This document shows, piece by piece, positions 18,406 to 27,614 of a stretch of 64,000 bases of DNA. Every line of letters begins with the position of its first letter. The first letter of the stretch is position 1. The stretch spans positions 744,001 through 808,000 of the forward strand of contig NZ_CP080203.1 of the NCBI RefSeq assembly GCF_020424085.1, written 5' to 3'. The notes beneath the pieces are model-generated. The model did not search any database, was not told the origin of the DNA, and saw only the letters and a program-made list of their open reading frames with translations. The translations under genes were made by a program, and so were the position numbers. This stretch comes from Mycetocola spongiae. Its GTDB lineage: Bacteria > Actinomycetota > Actinomycetes > Actinomycetales > Microbacteriaceae.

Positions 18406-19009
18406 CGGTGTGTTCCTCTGTGTGGACATCGTCCACGGTTACGGGGGTGTTCTCCTCCGCGGCGGCCCGCTCATCGGCGAGGCGCTGCTTCTTGGAGGGG
18501 GTGCGGGTTCCGTCGATATTTATGCCCAGGAACGTGAGGATCAGGAAAAGAATCATCGATCCCACGATGAGGATATCGGCCACGTTATATACGGCGGGGA
18601 CAAGCCAGGGGGTGGAGATGAAATCCACCACGTGGCCCAGGCCAAACGAGGGCTCCCGGAACAGGCGATCGATCAGGTTTCCGAGCACACCGCCGAGCAG
18701 CAGGCCGATCACAACGGCCCAGGCGGTGGAGCGAATCTTGCGGGCAAAAACGATGATCGCGATGACCACTAGCGAGGCCAGGATCGAGAAGATCCACGTG
18801 CTCCCGCTGGCCAGCGAAAATGCCGCACCGGAGTTTTTAATGAAGTACAGGGAGAGTGCGTTGCCCAGAACGGGGACGCTCTCGTGCAGGGTGAGGTTAT
18901 TCACCACCAGGTATTTGCTCACCTGGTCGGCGGCCACCCCCGCGAGGGCCACGAGGGCCAACAGCGGGAGTGTCCACCGACCGGAGTGAGTGCGAGATTC
19001 TTGAGACAA
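18392..19009 (-). CDS. lspA: Lipoprotein signal peptidase (signal peptidase II)
   Basis: 205 aa, four transmembrane helices. Cleaves the signal peptide of prolipoproteins such as CtaC. Conserved motifs NLIDR (about 111-115), VVDF (127-130) and YNVADI (141-146) carry the aspartyl protease residues. A charged tail of about 45 residues ([15 protein letters not shown], then acidic) extends beyond the family core. The start is TTG 19009, four bases after the divIVA stop, with no ribosome site seen; coupling to divIVA translation is likely. The next in-frame starts would cut into helix 1. Confidence 0.94.
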   Translation of the reverse strand: MSQESRTHSGRWTLPLLALVALAGVAADQVSKYLVVNNLTLHESVPVLGNALSLYFIKNSGAAFSLASGSTWIFSILASLVVIAIIVFARKIRSTAWAVVIGLLLGGVLGNLIDRLFREPSFGLGHVVDFISTPWLVPAVYNVADILIVGSMILFLILTFLGINIDGTRTPSKKQRLADERAAAEENTPVTVDDVHTEEHTDAKP

Positions 19010-19013
19010 GAAT

Positions 19014-19589
19014 CTACTTGGAGGAGCCGGTGCCCGACGCTTCGTCGAGCTCCTTCAGCTGGCCCTCGATATAGCCGCGCAGCTGCTTGCGGTAGTCGCG
19101 CTCGAAGACACGCAGTTCGTCGATCTTATTCTCGAGAACGCTCTTCTGCTTCTCCAGGATTTCAACCTGGGCGCGCTGCTTGGCCTCGGTCTCGGCAACC
19201 ACGCGGGCGGCGGTGGCGTGACCCTCGGCGATAAGCGCATCGCGCTTCTCGGTGCCCTCCTTGACGTGCTCGTCGTGGAGACGACGGGCCAGCTGCAGCA
19301 GGCTCGAGGAGCTCTCGGCGTCGTCGCCGGATGCCGCGGGAGCGGCGGCGGCAACGGCCGATACGGGAGCGGGAACCGCGGCGATGGGGGCCGTGGCGCT
19401 CTTGGGTGCACCGGCACCCGCCTCGGCTGCCTTCAGGCGCTCGGTGAGCTCCTGGTTCTCCTGCACGAGGCGACGGAGTTCAACAACGACCTCATCGAGG
19501 AAATCGTCTACCTCGTCCTGGTCATAGCCCTCGCGGAACTTCGTCTGCTGGAACTGCTTATTAACAACATCTTCCGGAGTTAGCGCCAT
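19014..19589 (-). CDS. divIVA: DivIVA / Wag31 polar growth protein
   Basis: 191 aa cytoskeletal protein that marks negatively curved membrane and directs polar growth. N-terminal DivIVA domain about 1-55 (FREGYDQDEVDDFLDEV, with conserved membrane-binding type N-terminus), an Ala/Pro linker at about 62-95 and a coiled coil at about 97-185. Start ATG 19589, with AAGGGTGGGA upstream. 131 bp separates it from yggT, enough for its own promoter. Shorter than mycobacterial Wag31 because the linker is short. Confidence 0.95.
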   Translation of the reverse strand: MALTPEDVVNKQFQQTKFREGYDQDEVDDFLDEVVVELRRLVQENQELTERLKAAEAGAGAPKSATAPIAAVPAPVSAVAAAAPAASGDDAESSSSLLQLARRLHDEHVKEGTEKRDALIAEGHATAARVVAETEAKQRAQVEILEKQKSVLENKIDELRVFERDYRKQLRGYIEGQLKELDEASGTGSSK

Positions 19590-19720
19590 GGCTTCCCACC
19601 CTTACTCATTACGACTGGTTGTGACCGACGGTGCCAACAGTTTGGGCTGCCGACGTCGATCGGTTCGGTTGTTTCCGCTCGTTGAGCGAATACGTGACAC
19701 TTCACAATACCGCGAAGCAC

Positions 19721-20026
19721 CTACACACGGACAAAGTTATTAACGAGTGTCATCGCAATGAGGACACAAAACATGGTGATACTCCACCCAAAATCGAGCG
19801 CGGCGCCACCGATTCGCACCGGAGGGAGAATCCTGCGGAAGAATCGGATGGGCGGATCGGTGAGGGTAAAGACCAGCTCGGCGAGGATGAGGACCGTTTT
19901 CTGCGGGCGCCATCCGGGCTTAATCGAGCGATAGAGGTCGAGTACAAACCGGGCCCATAACATCATGAAATAGATGAGAAGCGCGGTATAAAGGACGAAT
20001 CGGACGAGGCCGATAATGCTCTCCAC
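19721..20026 (-). CDS. YggT-family membrane protein
   Basis: 101 aa with two hydrophobic helices (about 5-30 and 78-98) and the family segment LTDPPIRFFRRILPP between them. Conserved next to sepF and divIVA in actinobacteria (Rv2146c position); function is uncertain, possibly linked to division or osmotic tolerance. GTG start, five bases after the sepF stop. Confidence 0.92.
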   Translation of the reverse strand: MESIIGLVRFVLYTALLIYFMMLWARFVLDLYRSIKPGWRPQKTVLILAELVFTLTDPPIRFFRRILPPVRIGGAALDFGWSITMFCVLIAMTLVNNFVRV

Positions 20027-20031
20027 GTCGC

Positions 20032-20559
20032 TTATTGCTGGGCGAAGAACGTGCCCTCGACGTCGGCGGCTTCGCCACCGGACTCGCCGAGAACCGCAAC
20101 GTGCTGCGGGGACAGGAGGAATACCTTTGAGGTCACTCGCTCGATCTTGCCGTTAAGTCCCTGTGAAAGACCACTTGCGAAGTCGATGAGGCGGCGGGCA
20201 TCGCCATCGCTCATCTGCGAGAGGTTGATAATTACCGGTACACCATCGCGGAACGTCTCAGCGATCACCTGTGCGTCCTTATACTGCTTGGGGTGCACGG
20301 TGAGGATCTCGCTGAGCGAGGCCGGGGCGGCCTGGCGCGTGGCTGTGGGGCGACGCAGGGGCGTAACCGAGGCGCGCGGCGCGCTGGGCGCGGGGGCGGC
20401 GTTCACGTGGGATTCAGCGGTCACCGGGCTGGCAGCGGCGGCGGGGGCGGCCGGAGCCTGTTCGGCTGCCTGCTGGCCCTTCTGTGACGCCTCCTGGTAA
20501 TCGAGGTCGTCATCGGCCAGGCCAAGGTAGACCATGGTCTTCTTGAGCGGGTTGGACAT
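20032..20559 (-). CDS. sepF: Cell division protein SepF
   Basis: 175 aa. Membrane anchor for the Z ring in actinobacteria, which lack FtsA. N-terminal amphipathic segment ([18 protein letters not shown]), a disordered Ala/Pro linker at about 28-82, then the SepF beta core ([18 protein letters not shown], then [19 protein letters not shown] and VFLLSP). ATG 20559 is preceded by a textbook GGAGG six bases upstream. Between yggS and yggT as in mycobacteria. Confidence 0.96.
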   Translation of the reverse strand: MSNPLKKTMVYLGLADDDLDYQEASQKGQQAAEQAPAAPAAAASPVTAESHVNAAPAPSAPRASVTPLRRPTATRQAAPASLSEILTVHPKQYKDAQVIAETFRDGVPVIINLSQMSDGDARRLIDFASGLSQGLNGKIERVTSKVFLLSPQHVAVLGESGGEAADVEGTFFAQQ

Positions 20560-20596
20560 TGCTACCTCCGATTTTGCGCGGTTCTTATAGAGAACA

Positions 20597-21319
20597 TTAA
20601 CGTTGTTCCGGTCGTTTTCCGGTGATTGCCGATCCAATTCGAAGGTGTGTCGCACCCTCGGCAATGGCGGCGGCATAGTCGTGAGACATACCGGCCGAAA
20701 TAAATCGGGCCTCAGGCTTGAGTCTACGCACTCTCTCCGAGATCTCCCGCAGGCGCGCAAAGGCGACACGCGGTTCCTCGTCCAGCGGGGCCACGGCCAT
20801 GACCCCGCGCAGGTCCAGCGCGGCGGATTCCAGGACGCGCGTGGCGGCGGCCTCAACCTCGGCGGGGTTCACTCCCCCGCGCCCGGGATCATCCGTGAGA
20901 TTAATCTGCAGGAATCCGGGAAGGGGCGCGGCCTCGGGATAGTCCGGATCGGGATCGGCCAGCGCGGCGATCACCGATTCGCGGTCCAGCGAGTGTACGG
21001 CCGCGGCATAGCGCCGCACCTGGCGGGCCTTCTTGGACTGAAGCTGGCCGATGAAATTCCAGCGCAGCCCCTCCAGGTCGGAGGTCTCCTCGGCCTTGGC
21101 CCGGGCCTCCTGATGGCGGTTCTCCCCCACGTCGCGCACCCCGAGGGCGTAGAGGTCACGCACGAGGGAGGCGGGATGAAATTTGGTGACCACAATCGTG
21201 GTGATCTCGGCGGGGTCGCGGTGCGCGGCACGGGCCGCATCGGCTACCCCGGCGTTAATTCGGGCGAGCCCGGCGGCGAGATCGTGATTCTCGCCGCCGG
21301 GCTCCACACTGAGCGCCAT
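20597..21319 (-). CDS. YggS-family pyridoxal-phosphate-binding protein
   Basis: 240 aa PLP homeostasis protein with alanine-racemase-type barrel. PLP lysine is K46 in [26 protein letters not shown] and SAGMSHDY are family motifs. It binds PLP but has no known catalytic turnover. The gene begins 3 nt after the ftsZ stop and belongs to the ftsZ-yggS-sepF-yggT transcript (Rv2148c position). Confidence 0.94.
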   Translation of the reverse strand: MALSVEPGGENHDLAAGLARINAGVADAARAAHRDPAEITTIVVTKFHPASLVRDLYALGVRDVGENRHQEARAKAEETSDLEGLRWNFIGQLQSKKARQVRRYAAAVHSLDRESVIAALADPDPDYPEAAPLPGFLQINLTDDPGRGGVNPAEVEAAATRVLESAALDLRGVMAVAPLDEEPRVAFARLREISERVRRLKPEARFISAGMSHDYAAAIAEGATHLRIGSAITGKRPEQR

Positions 21320-21322
21320 GAT

Positions 21323-22486
21323 TTACTTCAGGAAATCCGGAATATCGAGTTCCCCGGAGTCCGCGAAGGCGGGGTCGGCGGTAGCCGGAGGGGTATCGAG
21401 GTTTTCGGAGGCCACGTTCCAGCCGGCGGCGGGCTCATCCACGATCATCTCGGTGGAGGCCACCTCCTCGGTGGAGGTGAGGACCCCGCCGGCGCCAATC
21501 TTGGCATCCTTAAGCGCGTCGGCGTTTTTCACGGGCGGCTCGCCGCCGTCAAAACCGGCGGCGATAACGGTGACCCGAACCTCGTCGCCGAGGCTATCGT
21601 CGATAACGGTTCCGAAGATGATATTGGCCTCGGGGTGGACGGCCTCCTGCACCAGGCGGGCGGCATCGTTGATCTCGAAGATACCCAGGTTGGAGCCACC
21701 CTGAATCGACAGCAGCACTCCGTGTGCGCCCTCGATCGAGGCCTCCAGCAGGGGCGAGGCCACGGCGAGCTCGGCCGCCTTAATGGCACGGTCGGCGCCG
21801 CGCGAGGAGCCGATACCCATCAGGGCCGATCCGGCGCCCTGCATCACGGATTTCACGTCGGCGAAGTCGAGGTTAATCAGGCCCGGGGTGGTGATCAGGT
21901 CGGTGATGCCCTGAACGCCGGCAAGCAGGACCTGGTCGGCGGTGGCGAAGGCCTCGATCATCGAGATTCCGCGGTCGCTAATCTCCAGGAGGCGGTCGTT
22001 GGGCACCACGATGAGGGTGTCCACCTCCTCCTTCAGCTTGGCAACACCAAGCTCGGCCTGAGCCTGACGGCGGCGGCCCTCAAAGCCGAAGGGCTTGGTG
22101 ACCACACCGATGGTGAGTGCGCCGATGGACTTGGCGATGCGCGCCACGACGGGGGCTCCACCGGTGCCGGTTCCGCCTCCCTCACCCGCGGTGACAAAGA
22201 CCATATCGGCACCCGCGAGGGCGTTCTCGATCTCCTCGGCGTGATCCTCGGCGGCGCGACGGCCAACCTCGGGGTCGGCACCGGCGCCGAGTCCCCGGGT
22301 GAGCTCGCGGCCCACATCAAGCTTGACGTCGGCGTCGCTCATCAGGAGCGCCTGTGCGTCGGTGTTAATAGCGATGAACTCTACTCCGCGGAGGCCAAGT
22401 TCGATCATGCGGTTTACGGCGTTAACGCCGCCTCCGCCAATGCCGACGACCTTGATCTCGGCGAGGTAGTTCTGGTTTGATGTCAC
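21323..22486 (-). CDS. ftsZ: Cell division protein FtsZ
   Basis: 387 aa tubulin-like GTPase that forms the Z ring. GTP-binding G-box [10 protein letters not shown] at about 101-110, NTDAQAL at 41-47, and the T7 synergy loop NLDFADV follow. The C-terminal peptide DIPDFLK is the conserved SepF/partner-binding tail. GTG 22486 has GGAGG five bases upstream. The gene is separated from ftsQ by an unrelated 2.2-kb gene and has its own leader with an inverted repeat. Confidence 0.99.
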   Translation of the reverse strand: MTSNQNYLAEIKVVGIGGGGVNAVNRMIELGLRGVEFIAINTDAQALLMSDADVKLDVGRELTRGLGAGADPEVGRRAAEDHAEEIENALAGADMVFVTAGEGGGTGTGGAPVVARIAKSIGALTIGVVTKPFGFEGRRRQAQAELGVAKLKEEVDTLIVVPNDRLLEISDRGISMIEAFATADQVLLAGVQGITDLITTPGLINLDFADVKSVMQGAGSALMGIGSSRGADRAIKAAELAVASPLLEASIEGAHGVLLSIQGGSNLGIFEINDAARLVQEAVHPEANIIFGTVIDDSLGDEVRVTVIAAGFDGGEPPVKNADALKDAKIGAGGVLTSTEEVASTEMIVDEPAAGWNVASENLDTPPATADPAFADSGELDIPDFLK

Positions 22487-22516
22487 GTCGACCTCCGGTG
22501 AGAACTCTCAACCTCT

Positions 22517-22532
22517 ACTTTAGGTTTAAAGT
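22517..22532 (-). promoter_or_regulatory. Inverted repeat in the ftsZ leader
   Basis: ACTTTA-N4-TAAAGT, perfect 6-bp arms, about 30 nt upstream of the ftsZ GTG in an AT-rich patch. AT-rich sequence of this kind before ftsZ is common in actinobacteria; binding factor unknown. Confidence 0.45.
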
Positions 22533-22688
22533 TATGCTCAGTATGCATTTCCTTCCTTTGACGTTAGGCCCCAGGGAGGGTGCCGCGCCGCCGACACGCC
22601 CGCGAGTCGGCAACTTCGGGGGCAGATCGGGCACTTTTGCTCCCGCGGCGGAGTTTGGGCTCCGCGTGGCGGGTGCGGAAACGGCATG

Positions 22689-22716
22689 CGCCGCACGCCC
22701 CGAGGGGCGTGCGGCG
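22689..22716 (-). terminator. GC-rich hairpin downstream of the lamin-tail gene
   Basis: Perfect 13-bp stem with a 2-nt loop, 23 nt after the stop of the lamin-tail gene. No U run follows, so it may terminate weakly and could limit read-through into ftsZ. Confidence 0.6.
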
Positions 22717-22739
22717 TAGGTGCGGCCGGTTGCGGGCGG

Positions 22740-24899
22740 CTAGGCGGCCGAGGTGGCGGAGCGGCGTCGCAGGATCAGGCCGCCGCCGAGCAGGAGCAGC
22801 GCAACCAGTGCGAGCGGGAGCACGGCCTCCGCTCCGGTGCCGGCCAGGCCCGCGGGGGCGCCGCCGATCGTGATCGGCGTCCATCCCAAGACCTCACCGG
22901 CCGGGGTGGCCAGGACGAGGCGGTGAGCCCCGGTGGGGATGGTGCCCGGTAGGGTCACCTGGATCGTGCCATCGGCGGCGACGATAAAGGTGCCAAGGTG
23001 CACGGGCGTGGAGAACAGCCACATCTCCACGGATTCACCGGCACGCGCGGTGCCCACCGACACGCGTACGGTCTGCCCGGGGCTCGCCGCGGCCGGGGCC
23101 GAGATCAGCCCGGACAGGGCCGGGGTGAGCGCGCGCTCGGAGGGCACCACGGCGGAGCCTGCGGGAGCGGTGGGCTGGGTGGACGGACCGGCGGTGCCGC
23201 TCGGCATGGACGTGGCGGAGGGGGTCGAGGAGGCCGTCGGCGACGGGCTCACGCTCGGGCTGGGCGAAACACTCGGCTCGGGTGACACACTCGGCTCGGG
23301 TGACACACTCGGCTCGGGAGACACGGTCGGCTCGGGAGACACGGTCGGGCTCGGCGACACACTCGGCTCGGGAGACACGGTTGGGCTCGGCGAGACCGAG
23401 GGTTCCGGGGTGACCGCGGCGCAGGCCAGGGTGCCTCCGCGCAGCGCGTGACCATCGGTCTGATTATCATCCGACCAGAACACGGGCTTCACGCCGTTTT
23501 CGCAGCGGGTATCCGGCGCAAAGGTGAAACCCTCGTTATTTACATTGGGCATATTTCCGGGACGCTCATTAAGCTCGGTCACCGCAAAGGCGCCGTTATC
23601 ACCCACGCGCAGCAGCGCGGTACGGCCGTTGCAGGTATCGTCGCAAGCGGCCCAGAGTGCGCCGGTCTCGGCCTCATATTCGAGGTCCATGACCCCGGGA
23701 AAGCCGCTGCTCAGGGTGGCCACACGGTGGAACGAGCCGTTCACCTGGTTCAGGGCATAGGCATAAATATTTCCGTTGGCCTCAAGCCCAACAAAAAACA
23801 GCCCGGTTCCGTGATCCGGGTACAGGGCCGGGTCATAGGCGGCACCGCTGCGCTCATCGCGGAAGCCCGCGGCGACCAGCGCCGCGTCCGGGATCCATTC
23901 AATTGCCTCGAGGCCACTATTGGGGGCCACCGCGGGCAGATCGGAAACCAGGTTCCACTCCATGCTTGCGTTCAGCGTGGCTGCGGGTGAGGAGACATCA
24001 AAACGCAGCACCGAGGGGCGGCTGATCTTGCTCGCGGAGTTATTGCGCTCGGTCGAGACAAAGACTCCCCCCGCGGCCCCGGCATCGGTCAGGGTGACAC
24101 CCTCGGCATCGGGGTCTCCCGTGCCATCGGCATAGCGCAGCGCGATCGCTCCGGAGGAATCCGGGCCCCAGCCCTGCGCGTTGGGTACCAGCCGGTACAG
24201 GGTGCTGGGTCCGTTGCGTACGGCCCAGATGGCATCCTGTGCCGCGGTCGCCCCGGCCTCATAGTCCAGGCCGCTGAGGTTATCGCCGAAGGAATTGGCC
24301 ACATCGAGCGTACTCACCTCGGATCCACCGGGCCAGGCACGCGCGGTCACCGGAACCGCGGTGGGCCCCGGGCTCGCGGTGTTACTCGGGGTTGGGGTGG
24401 CACTCGGGGTTGTGGTGCCACAATCATTCGCGGCGCCCTTGGTGGGGGCGACGGTGGTCAGAAACTCCCCCACCCCATCGGGGCAGCGGCCATATGTGGT
24501 GCGCGCGTGGGCGGTCCAGGTATAGGAGTCGATCAGGGTTGAGCCATCCGCGGCGAAGAGGCGCGCGGAATCGGCCTTCCCCAGGCCGTATTCGACCTCG
24601 GTGTCCACCGCCAGAAAACCACCCGCGGCGATGCTTGTTCCCGCGGGCAGCACCAGGGTATGCGTGTCATCGTTATCGCGCAGGATCATGCCGGAGACAT
24701 CCGCGGCCTCAGTGCCGGTATTCATCAGCTCGATCCAGTCCCCGGGCACTCCCCCATCGGACTCAACCTCGTTGATACGCACCGGGCTCTCGGGTGCGGC
24801 CTGGGCAGCGAGTGCGGGCAGGCCCGCTGCCAGCAGCGGCAGGATAATAATCGCCGGCACTGCCAGGCGTCGCAGCGGTCTGCGTGTGGGGGTCAACAC
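22740..24899 (-). CDS. Secreted lamin-tail-domain protein with sortase-type LAxTG anchor
   Basis: About 719 aa. Basic start plus hydrophobic core and AQA give a signal peptide (about 1-35). A lamin tail domain follows (INEVESDGG, then GDWIELMNTG and ILRDNDD; about 39-150). Next is a Ser/Thr/Pro linker, a large extracellular region of propeller-like appearance (about 185-490), and a Pro/Ser/Thr repeat of PEPSVS type (about 500-560). The C-terminus is LAGTG, a hydrophobic helix and RRR: the sorting signal class E sortases use in actinobacteria. An in-frame GTG at 24944 exists, but that extension overlaps a hairpin (24921-24938) and lacks a signal-like start, so GTG 24899 is preferred (AAAGG upstream). 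It sits between ftsQ and ftsZ; function unknown. Confidence 0.85.
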   Translation of the reverse strand: MLTPTRRPLRRLAVPAIIILPLLAAGLPALAAQAAPESPVRINEVESDGGVPGDWIELMNTGTEAADVSGMILRDNDDTHTLVLPAGTSIAAGGFLAVDTEVEYGLGKADSARLFAADGSTLIDSYTWTAHARTTYGRCPDGVGEFLTTVAPTKGAANDCGTTTPSATPTPSNTASPGPTAVPVTARAWPGGSEVSTLDVANSFGDNLSGLDYEAGATAAQDAIWAVRNGPSTLYRLVPNAQGWGPDSSGAIALRYADGTGDPDAEGVTLTDAGAAGGVFVSTERNNSASKISRPSVLRFDVSSPAATLNASMEWNLVSDLPAVAPNSGLEAIEWIPDAALVAAGFRDERSGAAYDPALYPDHGTGLFFVGLEANGNIYAYALNQVNGSFHRVATLSSGFPGVMDLEYEAETGALWAACDDTCNGRTALLRVGDNGAFAVTELNERPGNMPNVNNEGFTFAPDTRCENGVKPVFWSDDNQTDGHALRGGTLACAAVTPEPSVSPSPTVSPEPSVSPSPTVSPEPTVSPEPSVSPEPSVSPEPSVSPSPSVSPSPTASSTPSATSMPSGTAGPSTQPTAPAGSAVVPSERALTPALSGLISAPAAASPGQTVRVSVGTARAGESVEMWLFSTPVHLGTFIVAADGTIQVTLPGTIPTGAHRLVLATPAGEVLGWTPITIGGAPAGLAGTGAEAVLPLALVALLLLGGGLILRRRSATSAA
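23248..23400 (-). repeat. 18-bp tandem repeats encoding the PEPSVS/PSPTVS stalk
   Basis: Eight or so imperfect copies of an 18-base unit (on the plus strand CTCGGGTGACACACTCGG and close variants) inside the lamin-tail gene. They code a Pro/Ser/Thr wall-spanning stalk and may vary in copy number. Confidence 0.8.
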
Positions 24900-25020
24900 G
24901 GGGGTTGTGCCTTTCGTCGGGGCGGGCAGAAGCCCGCCTCCCACAGCCTGGTTCAGTCACATAAACGGTGAATGAACGCACGCAAAACACTCGTACTCGA
25001 CGGAGGGGTCGCGTGTGGCC

Positions 25021-26136
25021 CTAGCCCACAACCCCAACATCCGTGGAAGTGACGTTATACAGCGTGGCCTCGGGCTGGGCCCGCATCAGCGCCTCGAGCA
25101 GGGTGGCCTTCACAGCGCCCTCGCTATCATCGCCCCAGAGGACCCGCGCGGCGCTATCGCTGAGCCCAAAGGAGACGTCATCGCGCGTGGTCGCCGTGAT
25201 CGTGGTGACCCGCGCAAGAAGCTCCGCGGGCATCGAGCGCAGCACAGCGGCGGCGGCCCGGAAGGCGGCGGGCTCGGCGAGGCGATCCACCTCGATCAGG
25301 GGGAAGCCCGCGGGATGCTCGGCGGAGCGTTCGATCACGATGCCGGCGGCATCCACGATCTCAAATCCGCCCTCGGCCGCCACCACGCCGATCGGGCGGC
25401 GCTCCACGATCCGCACCACGAGGGTGCTCGGGGGGCGCGCCTCGACGTTATAGGACTCGATCAGCGGATAGCCGGTCAGGACCGCCTTGATCTCGCCCTC
25501 GTCCACCATCGGGAACGGCGAACCCAGCTGGCCCGCCAGATCCTGGGAGAGGGCCTCCGCGCTCACGCGCTCGGCACCCTCCACCCGGATTTCCCGCACC
25601 GACATGATCGGCGTATAGGCCATGAGCACGGCCAGGACCGCCACGGCCAGGACCGCGCCGATGCCGATCAGCCAGGAGCGACGGCGGCGGCGCTGCCGCG
25701 CCGTAAAGCGGCGCACCTGAGTGCGCTGCCAGCGCTTACGCTCGCGCTTGGCCGTGCGCAGGGTGCCCCTCACCCGCTCGGGAGAGAGCGGATCGGGTTC
25801 CGGCATGGGTTCGGGGGTCGGGGTCGGCTCCGCCGCGGTCCCCACACCCGCGCCGGGGCGGCGGAGGCGATCGCGCAGGCTGCGGCGCACGGTCGCGCCG
25901 CTCTCCCCCGCCGACTCCTCCTCCGTGGCCGGCGCGGGGGTGCCGTCGATCAGTGAGCGCAGCTCGGAGAGATCGAGGGTATCGGCATCACCAATATCCG
26001 CGGGCACCCGCTCCGGAGAATCCTCCGTGCCACGCGGCCGCGTGAACGGGGTCGCGGGAACCGTCGGCTCGGGGCGCGCGGGGGGCGTGGGCTCCGATCC
26101 GGGGGTGGGGCCGGGAACTCCGGAGGGGCGCTTCAC
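25021..26136 (-). CDS. ftsQ: Cell division protein FtsQ
   Basis: 371 aa bitopic divisome protein. A long Pro/Glu-rich and then very basic cytoplasmic part (1-153) precedes one transmembrane helix (about 154-174), a POTRA domain (about 178-246, SVREIRVEGAERVS) and the FtsQ beta domain. The cytoplasmic arm is longer than in E. coli but usual for actinobacteria. GTG 26136 lies 3 nt after the murC stop. It is the last dcw gene before the inserted lamin-tail gene. Confidence 0.94.
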   Translation of the reverse strand: MKRPSGVPGPTPGSEPTPPARPEPTVPATPFTRPRGTEDSPERVPADIGDADTLDLSELRSLIDGTPAPATEEESAGESGATVRRSLRDRLRRPGAGVGTAAEPTPTPEPMPEPDPLSPERVRGTLRTAKRERKRWQRTQVRRFTARQRRRRRSWLIGIGAVLAVAVLAVLMAYTPIMSVREIRVEGAERVSAEALSQDLAGQLGSPFPMVDEGEIKAVLTGYPLIESYNVEARPPSTLVVRIVERRPIGVVAAEGGFEIVDAAGIVIERSAEHPAGFPLIEVDRLAEPAAFRAAAAVLRSMPAELLARVTTITATTRDDVSFGLSDSAARVLWGDDSEGAVKATLLEALMRAQPEATLYNVTSTDVGVVG

Positions 26137-26139
26137 CGG

Positions 26140-27540
26140 CTACCGACCGCCGTTTTCGAGGGAGGCGAGCAGCTGCGGTACAAGCTTATAAACGTCACCG
26201 CAGCCCAGCGTGATCACAAAATCACCCGGGCGGGCCACCGATGCCACATAATCGGCCGCGGCCTGCCAATCGGCCTCATAATGAACCCGCGTGGGGTCCT
26301 GCCAGCGCTCGGAGACGATCTCGCCGGTGATCCCGGGGATCGGGTCCTCGCGCGCGGCGCAAATATCCAGCACAACCGTATGATCGGCCACGCGCTCAAG
26401 CGTCTCGGCAAATTCGCCCGCGAGGGCCATCGTGCGGCTGAAGAGGTGCGGCTGCTGCACCGCGATGATCCGACCCTCGCCCACCACGCTGCGGGCGGCG
26501 GTCAGGGCTGCATCCACCTCGGTGGGGTGGTGTGCATAATCGTCATAAACGCTCACGCCCCCGACCGTGCCGTGCAGCTCAAAACGACGCTGGGTTCCGC
26601 CAAACGTGGCCACCGCCGCGAGCGAGGCGGCGGGGTCAAAACCCAGCCCCACCAGCACGGTAAAGGCTCCCGCGGCGTTGAGCGCATTATGGTGTCCGGG
26701 CACGCGGAGCTCGGTGGAATAATCGGCGCCGTCATAGTGCACCGAGAACCGCACCGGGCCGTCGGTGATAATCGAGTGCACCCGCACGTCGGCGTCGGCG
26801 GCCTCGCCGAAGGTCAGCACGCGGGTCTCGGGGGCGAGGCGCGCGGTGATGCGCAGGGCGCCGGGATCATCCGAGGAGATCGCCACAAACTCGTTGGTGC
26901 GATCGGCAAAATCAATAAACGCCTCATCAAATGCCTCGAGGCTGCCGTAGTGGTCGAGGTGATCGCTGTCCACATTGGTGATCAGGGCCACCGCGGTGTC
27001 ATAGAGCAGGAACGAGCCGTCCGATTCATCGGCCTCGATCACAAAGAGGTCACCCGTGCCGCCATCGCTCGACACGCCGAGCGGCTCGATGACACCACCG
27101 TTCACAAAGCTGGGGCTCTCCCCGAGGGCAAGCATGCCGGAGACCAGCATGCCCGTGGACGTGGTTTTTCCGTGGGCCCCGGCCACGGCCACCAGGCGCT
27201 TGCCGCGGCCCAGCGCGGCGAGGGCCTGCGAGCGGTGCAGGATCGGAATATTATTTTCGATCGCATAGCGGTACTCGGGGTTCTCGGGCCACAGCGCGCT
27301 GGTGACCACAAGCGTCGAGGCGCCCTCCGCGTTTTTGGCGTCATGACCCACGCTGATGGTGGCCCCGAGTGCACGCAGCTCGTCCAGCTTGGGCGATTCA
27401 TCGCGGTCCGAGCCGCTCACCGAGAAGCCGGCCTGCAGATACATCCGGGCAATGCCGCTCATCCCGGAACCGCCCACACCCACGAAGTGCAGGTGCCCGA
27501 GGTATTCGGGAATGACAACGCTGAGGTCGGGCTTAATCAC
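26140..27540 (-). CDS. murC: UDP-N-acetylmuramate-L-alanine ligase
   Basis: 466 aa cytoplasmic Mur ligase adding L-Ala to UDP-MurNAc with ATP. N-terminal UDP-binding [11 protein letters not shown] (about 21-31), P-loop GAHGKTTST (121-129), DYAHHPTEV and QPHLFSR motifs in the C-terminal part. GTG start. A 74-nt spacer with a perfect hairpin separates it from murG, unlike the tight joints elsewhere in this cluster. Confidence 0.98.
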   Translation of the reverse strand: MIKPDLSVVIPEYLGHLHFVGVGGSGMSGIARMYLQAGFSVSGSDRDESPKLDELRALGATISVGHDAKNAEGASTLVVTSALWPENPEYRYAIENNIPILHRSQALAALGRGKRLVAVAGAHGKTTSTGMLVSGMLALGESPSFVNGGVIEPLGVSSDGGTGDLFVIEADESDGSFLLYDTAVALITNVDSDHLDHYGSLEAFDEAFIDFADRTNEFVAISSDDPGALRITARLAPETRVLTFGEAADADVRVHSIITDGPVRFSVHYDGADYSTELRVPGHHNALNAAGAFTVLVGLGFDPAASLAAVATFGGTQRRFELHGTVGGVSVYDDYAHHPTEVDAALTAARSVVGEGRIIAVQQPHLFSRTMALAGEFAETLERVADHTVVLDICAAREDPIPGITGEIVSERWQDPTRVHYEADWQAAADYVASVARPGDFVITLGCGDVYKLVPQLLASLENGGR

Positions 27541-27567
27541 GGGGTGTGGCTCTTTTCATCTCTGGGT

Positions 27568-27596
27568 CGATTCGGCGGGGTTTTCCCGCCGAATCG
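27568..27596 (-). other. Hairpin in the murG-murC spacer
   Basis: Perfect 12-bp stem (27568-27579 / 27585-27596) with a 5-nt loop. No U run follows in the minus direction, so a classical terminator is unlikely; an RNA processing or stability element is possible. Confidence 0.6.
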
Positions 27597-27614
27597 GGAC
27601 ATACGGTGGAACGT

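Noticed and set aside
14680-18537. 1285-codon plus-strand open frame over dnaE and rluD
   Set aside because: Antisense shadow crossing two real genes and an intergenic terminator; no recognisable domain.
24900-24944. N-terminal extension of the lamin-tail protein from GTG 24944
   Set aside because: The segment contains a 7-bp hairpin and would place 15 unlikely residues before a good signal peptide.
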